Shown here piece after piece: positions 5,560 to 10,271 of a DNA stretch of 10,271 bases. Position numbers and translations under genes: made by a program. The stretch is from the NCBI GenBank assembly GCA_035476575.1, contig DATILL010000057.1, forward strand, positions 1-10,271. Reading direction: 5' to 3'. The stretch's first letter is position 1; each line of letters begins with the position of its first letter. The stretch comes from DATILL01 sp035476575 (GTDB lineage: Bacteria > Actinomycetota > Actinomycetes > Mycobacteriales > JACQDL01). Below the pieces are notes generated by a model that saw only the letters and a program-made list of their open reading frames with translations, was not told where the DNA came from and did not search any database.

Positions 5560-5683
5560 CCCCATTGGAGATGTAGAGGCGTTGGTACTGAATCACCGGT
5601 GGTGGAGCGGGTCGACCATGATCATTTGGATCGGCCGGGGATGGCCTGTCCAGACCGCGGCACCGGCCCGGAGACCGCAACTC

Positions 5684-5729
5684 GTGGAAACTTGCCCCAC
5701 GGTGAAGTGGAAACTTGCCCCACGGTGAA
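5684..5729. repeat. Perfect 23-bp tandem repeat with a third partial copy
   Basis: The 23-bp unit at 5684-5706 begins GTGGAAACTTGCCCCAC and is repeated without change at 5707-5729. A shorter relative, GGAAACTTGC, follows at 5751-5760. The complement contains GTGGGGCAAGTTTCCAC. I associate short repeated motifs of this kind with IS21-family ends in actinobacteria, where repeated transposase sites lie next to the termini. No transposase gene or fragment is recognisable here. Confidence 0.8.
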
Positions 5730-5887
5730 CGGGAACCCGGGACGAGTTTGGGAAACTTGCGGCCCCCACCACCCACCGACACGACACGCCCGCCCAGGCC
5801 CACCCACGATCGCACCCCAGACGCCGTTCGGTAACGGACGGTAGCCGACATAAGGCAGGCGGGTGGGCGACCCTCTCGGTCGGGGCC

Positions 5888-5917
5888 TTGCGAAAACCGA
5901 GCGTTCTTCAGCACAAT
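5888..5917 (+). promoter_or_regulatory. Candidate promoter of the SGNH hydrolase gene
   Basis: TTGCGA (5888-5893) and CACAAT (5912-5917) are separated by 18 bp and resemble the -35 and -10 boxes of a housekeeping promoter (4 of 6 and 5 of 6 matches). Transcription would start near 5925, leaving a leader of about 58 nt before the GTG at 5983. Confidence 0.4.
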
Positions 5918-5982
5918 TCCGGCATCGAGGGTCGTACGCCACCGATCAGCCGGTCGCGACCCAGCGGTCAAGGGAGACCACG

Positions 5983-7218
5983 GTGAACGGACTCAGGGCA
6001 GGGCGTGCGCTCATCGCCGGCACGACGAGCGTGACGCTGGCGCTGGCGGCGCTGGCCATCGTGGCAGCCCGGCCGGCGGCTGCGGACGGCCCGGGCGTGG
6101 GCGCGCCGTGGGTGGCCAGCCTCGGCGACTCGGCCATCTCCGGCGAGGCCGGCCGATGGGCCGGCAACACCAACGGCGACCCCGGCACCATCGACGCCCT
6201 CGGCCCGACGGCGTACTTCGACAACGCGAGCAACACCGCCGAGCAGATCCCCGGCTGCCACCGGTCGAAATCTGCCGAAATCTACGTCGGCGGCGGGGTC
6301 AACGGCGTCAACCTGGCCTGCTCCGGCGCCCGCACCTACACCCAGCCGTACTCCTCCGACAGCGACTTCAAGCCTGGCCTGGACTTCTACGACGACGGCG
6401 CCGGTCACCTCGGCCAAGCTCTCATGCTGCAGCAGTTCGCCAGCACCCACAACGTGAAAAGCGTCGCGGTGCTGATCGGCGCGAACAACTACCATTTCGC
6501 CGACCTGGTGCAGGCCTGCGTCCTTGACTGGCTGACCTCGCCGAGCTGGTGGCCGAACTACTGCCAGGACGACGCCAACGTCGCAGCCAACTTCACCGCC
6601 GCCAACATCGCCGTCCAGACCGCCGCGATCCGAGCCGGCATCCTCAACGTCCGGCAGGCCATGCTGTACGCCGGCTACCCCGACTCGGCGTACACGATCT
6701 TCGTCCAGACGTACTGGGACCCGGTGCCGCGCGGCGCGCAGTTCCGCTACCCGCAGTCCGGCTGGACCCGGCAGGCCATTGGCGGCTGCGGGGTGTGGAA
6801 CGCCGACGCCGACTGGGCCAACGACACGGCGTTCGCGCAGATCAACGGCTCCGCCCGCAACGGCGCCGCGCAGACCGGGCTCGCCAACATCAAGATCCTG
6901 GACATCAGCCGGCTGACCAACGGCCACCGGCTGTGCGAGAACACCGTCGGGCTGCTGGAGGAGAAGGGCCTGTCCTCATGGCAGCAGGCCGGCGCGGCCG
7001 ACCGTACCGAATGGGTCAACCAGATCCGCACCGCCACCACGCTGCTCGGCCCGTACCAGCTCCAGGAGGATCTGCACGCGAGCTACTGGGGCCAGTTGGC
7101 GATGCGCAACTGCCTGCGGCTGGCCTACAACGGCGGCGCCACCCGGGCCGGCTCGTGCACCTCGGCGCCCGGCGGCGGCCTGAACGCCCAGGGCGAGCCG
7201 AACGTCGTCCTGAGCTAG
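5983..7218 (+). CDS. Secreted SGNH/GDSL-type hydrolase
   Basis: A probable exported esterase or lipase of the SGNH fold, 411 aa; its natural substrate is unknown. A Sec signal peptide covers about residues 1-34 (basic start, hydrophobic LALAALAIVAA, cleavage near AAA-DG). Block I is SLGDSAISGE with nucleophile Ser50. Block III reads GANN (166-169), keeping the oxyanion Asn but with Asn where the family has Asp. EDLHASYWGQ (362-371) holds the likely catalytic His365. Eight cysteines (92, 113, 179, 194, 269, 318, 377, 392) suit disulfides in an extracellular protein. Long tracts such as EAGRWAGNTNG, LACSGARTYTQPY and LCENTVGLLEEKGL match a conserved actinomycete secreted family as I remember it. 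GTG 5983 is chosen because AGGGAG (5971-5976) precedes it. The upstream in-frame start at 5863 would bury the signal peptide. The gene stands alone, 137 bp before another secreted-protein gene. Confidence 0.88.
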   Translation: MNGLRAGRALIAGTTSVTLALAALAIVAARPAAADGPGVGAPWVASLGDSAISGEAGRWAGNTNGDPGTIDALGPTAYFDNASNTAEQIPGCHRSKSAEIYVGGGVNGVNLACSGARTYTQPYSSDSDFKPGLDFYDDGAGHLGQALMLQQFASTHNVKSVAVLIGANNYHFADLVQACVLDWLTSPSWWPNYCQDDANVAANFTAANIAVQTAAIRAGILNVRQAMLYAGYPDSAYTIFVQTYWDPVPRGAQFRYPQSGWTRQAIGGCGVWNADADWANDTAFAQINGSARNGAAQTGLANIKILDISRLTNGHRLCENTVGLLEEKGLSSWQQAGAADRTEWVNQIRTATTLLGPYQLQEDLHASYWGQLAMRNCLRLAYNGGATRAGSCTSAPGGGLNAQGEPNVVLS

Positions 7219-7355
7219 CTGTCCGCGACCGCGGCTTCTGACCAGGGTCGCCCGATCGGAGGACTATCGGGGGATGCGGCACCGGGCCACGCCGCCTGGC
7301 GCAGACTGGCGGAGCAGCCGGCGGGGGGCGTTGGCTGGAGAGCCAAGGGGGAGTC

Positions 7356-8228
7356 ATGCGAGCTCGAGCAGCGGTCGTTGGCGCGGGCGCGGCCGTCACG
7401 ACGATTCTGAGTCTTCTCGTGGGGCCGGCGTTCGCGGTCGACGGAAACGGCCAGAACCAGCCCATCATCGGTGACCTGAACGGGGACGGCCGGCCGGACC
7501 GGACCATCCTCACCGGAACCGCGCCCGACGGCACCTGCCAGGCCAGCTTCGAGAAGGGCAAGCCGGACGGCACCTTCGCCGCCCCGGTCGTGCACATCAT
7601 CGTGGTGCCGGGCCGGACCTTCGGACCGTGCCCCGACATGGGCGTCGTCGTCAACCTAACCAAACACCCGCGCAACGAGCTGGTGGCGGCCTCCTTCATC
7701 GGTCAGGCGCCGGGCGTCAACGCTGACCTGTTGATCATCCGGAACTGGCAGGTCGTCGACACCGCGAGCGCGGAGTTCCAGCCGAGTCTTATCGGCACCC
7801 AGGACTTCAACGGCGACGGGTACGGGGACATCTGGGAGAGCTCTGACCAGCACCAGGCGTTTCGCACCTTCGTGTCCTCCCAGGGGCACCTCGTCACCGG
7901 GCCGGCGTTCTTCTACGACGTGCGCAGCAGCCCGCAGGTCGAGTTCGCCCGCTTCGACCGCAACCGTGCACAGGACCTGGTCACCGGCTACCTGTCCTCC
8001 CGGGACCAGCCCGGCCTGCCCGGCAGCAACGGCGCCGGCGCGATGGTGATCTTCGGCGACACCGGCCAGCGGGTGCTGCTGGAGCACACGTTCGACTTTG
8101 TCAGCCTGACCGCCACGCCGGTCGACGTTGACCACGACGGTGACCTCGACGTCCAGGTCTCTGGGGGCGGACTGCCGGACCGGATCTACCTCAACAACGG
8201 AAACGGCCACTTCGCCCCGGCACCGTAG
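7356..8228 (+). CDS. Secreted VCBS/FG-GAP repeat protein
   Basis: A 290-aa exported protein with calcium-loop repeats, probably folding as part or all of a beta-propeller. The signal peptide spans residues 1-27 (hydrophobic VVGAGAAVTTILSLLVG, cleavage after AFA). Three DxDxDG-type loops are clear: DLNGDGRPD (40-48), DFNGDGYGD (150-158) and DVDHDGDLD (257-265). A degenerate one, FDRNRAQDL, lies near 200-208. Each is followed by a strand with hydrophobic residues, as in VCBS/FG-GAP units. Cys61 and Cys92 could form a disulfide. No catalytic domain is visible, so a binding or structural role outside the cell is most likely. The ATG at 7356 follows AAGGGGGAG (7345-7353). A strong hairpin directly after the stop suggests it ends its transcript. 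A link in function with the neighbouring SGNH hydrolase is possible but unproven. Confidence 0.85.
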   Translation: MRARAAVVGAGAAVTTILSLLVGPAFAVDGNGQNQPIIGDLNGDGRPDRTILTGTAPDGTCQASFEKGKPDGTFAAPVVHIIVVPGRTFGPCPDMGVVVNLTKHPRNELVAASFIGQAPGVNADLLIIRNWQVVDTASAEFQPSLIGTQDFNGDGYGDIWESSDQHQAFRTFVSSQGHLVTGPAFFYDVRSSPQVEFARFDRNRAQDLVTGYLSSRDQPGLPGSNGAGAMVIFGDTGQRVLLEHTFDFVSLTATPVDVDHDGDLDVQVSGGGLPDRIYLNNGNGHFAPAP

Positions 8229-8251
8229 CCCGGTCCGCTGGCGGGCCGGGT
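8228..8251 (+). terminator. Intrinsic terminator after the VCBS protein gene
   Basis: Starting at the last base of the stop codon, CCCGG-T-CCG pairs with CGG-G-CCGGG around the loop CTGG (8229-8250). This is a nine-pair stem with one T-G wobble, extendable by an outer wobble to 8228/8251. The downstream tract TGATTTG is relatively T-rich. Position and shape fit a terminator well. Confidence 0.65.
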
Positions 8252-8259
8252 GATTTGAC

Positions 8260-8312
8260 GGCAACATTCCGCAAGTAGTCCACGCAGGGCGGGCTACTTC
8301 CGGAATGTTGCC
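8260..8312. repeat. 19-bp inverted repeat upstream of the transport operon
   Basis: GGCAACATTCCGCAAGTAG (8260-8278) and CTACTTCCGGAATGTTGCC (8294-8312) are reverse complements at 18 of 19 positions, separated by 15 nt. The arms are poorer in GC than their surroundings. A consensus-like -35, TTGACG (8255-8260), abuts the left arm. The dyad could be an operator over the promoter of the DUF3311-symporter pair, a leader hairpin, a second terminator or a small mobile-element relic. No T tract follows. Confidence 0.8.
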
Positions 8313-8337
8313 CTCCCACCTCGTCGAGGAGGTCCAC

Positions 8338-8619
8338 GTGACTCCACCGACACCACACCCCCGAACACCGCACCCCCGAACACCGCACCCCCGAACACAC
8401 CGCCGATCCTCCCCGGCGCAGCGGGCAGTCGCGTCGATCCTGGTCCTGGTCCCGGTCGTCGCGCTGATGTGGGTGCCCAGCTACGCCCGCGCCACGCCGA
8501 GGCTGTGGGGCTTCCCGTTCTTCTACTGGTACCAGCTTCTCTGGCTGTTCATCGCGGCCGGCTGTACCTGGGCGGCGTACGTCGTGCTGGCCCGCGGGCG
8601 CTCGGGTGGCCGACCATGA
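8338..8619 (+). CDS. DUF3311 small membrane protein, symporter partner
   Basis: A 93-aa protein with two membrane helices at about residues 31-50 and 60-85. The signature VPVVALMWVPSYARATPRL followed by GFPFFYWYQLLW is the DUF3311 pattern. In other bacteria such proteins are encoded just ahead of sodium:solute symporters and probably act as an accessory subunit. Here the TGA overlaps the symporter ATG (ATGA, 8616-8619), so the two are coupled. The start is GTG 8338, behind GAGGAGG (8326-8332). An in-frame ATG at 8305 lies inside the right arm of the inverted repeat and has no ribosome binding site. The cytosolic N-terminus is unusual: TPHPR repeated three times in tandem (residues 5-19), then a basic RR segment. 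Confidence 0.85.
   Translation: MTPPTPHPRTPHPRTPHPRTHRRSSPAQRAVASILVLVPVVALMWVPSYARATPRLWGFPFFYWYQLLWLFIAAGCTWAAYVVLARGRSGGRP
8350..8394 (+). repeat. 15-bp tandem repeat x3 encoding TPHPR
   Basis: ACACCACACCCCCGA (8350-8364) is followed by two copies of ACACCGCACCCCCGA (8365-8379, 8380-8394). The unit is a multiple of three, so copy-number change by slippage would lengthen or shorten the DUF3311 N-terminus without breaking the frame. Confidence 0.85.
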
Positions 8620-10250
8620 CCGGCGTAAACGTGCTCGGGCTGACCATCGTCGTGGTGCTGTTCGGCGGGGTGACCGTGCTCGGCTTCGTGGCCGCCCGGT
8701 GGCGGCGGGTGGGCACGCTGGCCAGCCTGGACGAGTGGGGGCTGGGCGGGCGTGGCTTCGGCACATTCGTGACGTGGTTCCTGGTCGGCGGCGACCTCTA
8801 CACGGCGTACACCTTCGTCGCGGTGCCGGCGGCGATGTACTCGCTCGGCGCGGTGAACGGTTGGTTCGCGGTGCCGTACACGATCATCGCCTACCCTATC
8901 GTGTTCGTCTTCCTGCCGCGGCTGTGGTCGGTGTCGCACCGGCACGGGTATGCCACGCCGGCCGACGTCACCCGCGGCCGGTACGGCAGCCGGTCGCTGG
9001 CCACCGCTGTCGCAGTCACCGGCATTTTGGCCACCATGCCGTACATCGCGCTGCAGCTCGTCGGCATCCAGGCCGTGTTGGAGGTGATCGGGATCGGCGG
9101 GGGCGACAATGCGTTGGCCCGGGACCTGCCGCTTTTCATCGCGTTCGCCGTGCTGGCGGCGTACACCTACTCTTCGGGGCTACGGGCGCCCGCACTGATC
9201 GCCTTCGTCAAGGATTTCCTGATCTATCTGGTGATAGTGGTGGCCACCGTGTGGATGGCCTGGAAGGTGGGCTTCGGCCACATTTTCGACGCCACGAGGT
9301 CCAGCTTCGACGCGGCCAACCATGCGGCGGTGGCCACGGGCAAGCCGCCGACCAAGACCTTCGTCCCCAGCCACGGGCAGTATCTCGCCTACGCCACGCT
9401 GGCCTTGGGCTCGGCAATGGCGCTGTTCATGTACCCGCATTCGATCACCGGGGTGCTCGCCGCGCGCAGCCGGTCCGTCATCCGGCGCAACGCCGCGCTG
9501 CTGCCGACGTACTCGCTGATGCTGGCGCTGCTGGCGCTCCTCGGGTACGCCGCGATCGCGGTCGGCACCAAGCCGGTCGGGCTGGACGGCAGGACAAACC
9601 CGCAGCTCGTCGTTCCGCAGTTGTTCGAGGACCATTTCGGCTGGTTCGCCGGTGTGGCGTTCGCGGCCATCGCGATCGGCGCGCTGGTGCCGGCGGCGAT
9701 CATGTCGATCGGCGCGGCCAACCTGTTCACCCGGAACCTGTGGAAGGAGTTCGTCGAGCCGAACGCGGACGCCGCCCGCGAGGCTCAGGTCAGCAAGGTG
9801 GCCTCACTGGTGGTCAAGGCCGGGGCGCTCGCCTTTGTGCTGTCCCTGGACCGGCAGAACGCGATCAACTTCCAGCTTCTCGGCGGGATCTGGATCCTGC
9901 AGACGTTCCCGGCGATCGTGTTCGGGCTCTATACACGATGGTTCCACCGCTGGGCGCTGCTGGCCGGCTGGGCGGTCGGCATGGTTTACGGCACGGTGTC
10001 GGCGTACCAGCAGTCCAGCGCGGCCACGTCGCATTTCGGCGCCTCGGTGGCCACCTCGCCGTTCCTGACCGACAAGCTCTATATCGCGGTCACGGCATTC
10101 GCGTTGAATGTCGTGGTGGCGGTCGTCGCGACGTTCCTCTTCCGGTCGATGAAGCTGCCCGAGGGCGTGGACCGCACGTCGCCGGACGATTTCTACGCCG
10201 ATGAGGGCGACCCCCGGGTCGAGCCCATCCCCGAGCTCACCCCTCGCTGA
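8616..10250 (+). CDS. Sodium:solute symporter (SSS family, monocarboxylate-permease type)
   Basis: A 544-aa integral membrane protein with about 13 hydrophobic segments, of the SSS (SLC5-like) family that imports small solutes with sodium. The pairing with DUF3311 and tracts such as EWGLGGRGFGTFVTWFLVGG, DLYTAYTFVAVPAAMY, YATPADVTRGRYG and MYPHSITGVLAARS match the group that includes monocarboxylate permeases such as MctP and B. subtilis YhjB. Pyruvate, lactate, acetate or amino acids are plausible cargo, but the substrate cannot be read from the sequence. The acidic and proline-rich C-terminal tail (about 516-544, from LPEGVDRTSPDDFYADEGD) is cytosolic or surface-exposed. The start ATG 8616 overlaps the DUF3311 stop. 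The in-frame GTG at 8469 is inside the upstream gene in another phase and is rejected. No terminator is visible in the 21 bp left in the window. Confidence 0.92.
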   Translation: MTGVNVLGLTIVVVLFGGVTVLGFVAARWRRVGTLASLDEWGLGGRGFGTFVTWFLVGGDLYTAYTFVAVPAAMYSLGAVNGWFAVPYTIIAYPIVFVFLPRLWSVSHRHGYATPADVTRGRYGSRSLATAVAVTGILATMPYIALQLVGIQAVLEVIGIGGGDNALARDLPLFIAFAVLAAYTYSSGLRAPALIAFVKDFLIYLVIVVATVWMAWKVGFGHIFDATRSSFDAANHAAVATGKPPTKTFVPSHGQYLAYATLALGSAMALFMYPHSITGVLAARSRSVIRRNAALLPTYSLMLALLALLGYAAIAVGTKPVGLDGRTNPQLVVPQLFEDHFGWFAGVAFAAIAIGALVPAAIMSIGAANLFTRNLWKEFVEPNADAAREAQVSKVASLVVKAGALAFVLSLDRQNAINFQLLGGIWILQTFPAIVFGLYTRWFHRWALLAGWAVGMVYGTVSAYQQSSAATSHFGASVATSPFLTDKLYIAVTAFALNVVVAVVATFLFRSMKLPEGVDRTSPDDFYADEGDPRVEPIPELTPR

Positions 10251-10271
10251 CCTGCTGACCCACTTGTCGCG

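Larger units (their letters stand above)
5310..5982. other. Gene-free stretch with scattered repeats
   Basis: Nearly 670 bp between the flavoprotein and the SGNH hydrolase with no coding region I can recognise on either strand. Open frames exist in several phases but are low-complexity, rich in Arg/Pro/Gly, and lack good starts or family motifs. It holds a 14-bp inverted repeat enclosing a 15-bp tandem repeat (5347-5411), a small dyad (5541-5559), a 23-bp perfect tandem repeat (5684-5729) with a third partial copy at 5751-5760, a small hairpin CCGTT-CGGT-AACGG (5823-5836) and, at the end, the likely promoter of the next gene. Some of it may be eroded mobile-element DNA. Confidence 0.6.

Noticed and set aside
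4555..5565. 336-codon open frame on the minus strand
   Set aside because: It is antisense to the flavoprotein and regulator remnant, with Arg/Gly/Pro-rich composition, no ribosome binding site and no recognisable domain.
5267..5728. Plus-strand open frame across the repeat region
   Set aside because: Its first codons are the flavoprotein's shifted C-terminus and the rest runs through repeats. No family resemblance was seen.
7226..7271. Terminator after the SGNH hydrolase gene
   Set aside because: Only short stems (CGACC with GGTCG at 7226-7250; CCCGAT with ATCGGG at 7251-7271) with large loops and no T tract; too weak to call.
8305..8337. ATG 8305 as the DUF3311 start
   Set aside because: It sits in the right arm of the inverted repeat without a ribosome binding site. 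GTG 8338 follows GAGGAGG at 5 nt.

Overview
The window is uniformly GC-rich (roughly 70% by eye), uses GTG starts freely and has clear purine-rich ribosome binding sites. Its gene families are a DasR-type regulator, the actinobacterial form of BioB, an ATP-grasp RiPP maturase, an XRE-TPR/flavoprotein pair, secreted SGNH and VCBS proteins, and a DUF3311 plus symporter pair. Together they point to the chromosome of a filamentous actinomycete. A Micromonosporaceae-like host is my guess, but the sequence alone does not fix the genus.

Layout. (1) 1-930: a GntR/UTRA regulator very close to DasR, preceded by two matching pairs of GGTSACCAC repeats. (2) 1030-1553, minus strand: a two-gene toxin-antitoxin cassette (ribbon-helix-helix-like antitoxin, MazF-like toxin, ATGA overlap), with a probable leaderless promoter and a perfect palindrome at the antitoxin start codon. 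(3) 1690-3451: bioD-bioB, the last two steps of biotin synthesis. (4) 3426-4519, minus strand: the wreck of a graspetide-type RiPP maturation locus, with an isoaspartyl-methyltransferase-like gene (two internal deletions, two frameshifts) and the last quarter of its ATP-grasp ligase. (5) 4529-5309, plus strand: the last 78 residues of an XRE/TPR-type regulator joined to a flavoprotein gene with a one-base frameshift. Regions 4 and 5 face away from each other and both lack their 5' parts, so a single deletion probably removed the centre of an older divergent locus, where any precursor-peptide gene would most likely have sat. (6) 5310-5982: a gene-free stretch full of short direct and inverted repeats. 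(7) 5983-8228: two secreted proteins, an SGNH/GDSL hydrolase and a VCBS/FG-GAP protein, the second followed by a textbook terminator hairpin. (8) 8338-10250: a DUF3311 membrane protein overlapping a sodium:solute symporter of the monocarboxylate-permease type, downstream of a 19-bp inverted repeat.

Working units: bioD and bioB act in series (diaminopelargonate to dethiobiotin to biotin). The antitoxin and toxin are translationally coupled. DUF3311 and the symporter form a transport pair. No complete new system is visible. The most interesting material is the fossil RiPP locus with its head-to-head junction, and a set of two-copy tandem repeat arrays at gene borders that may be remnants of insertion-sequence ends.
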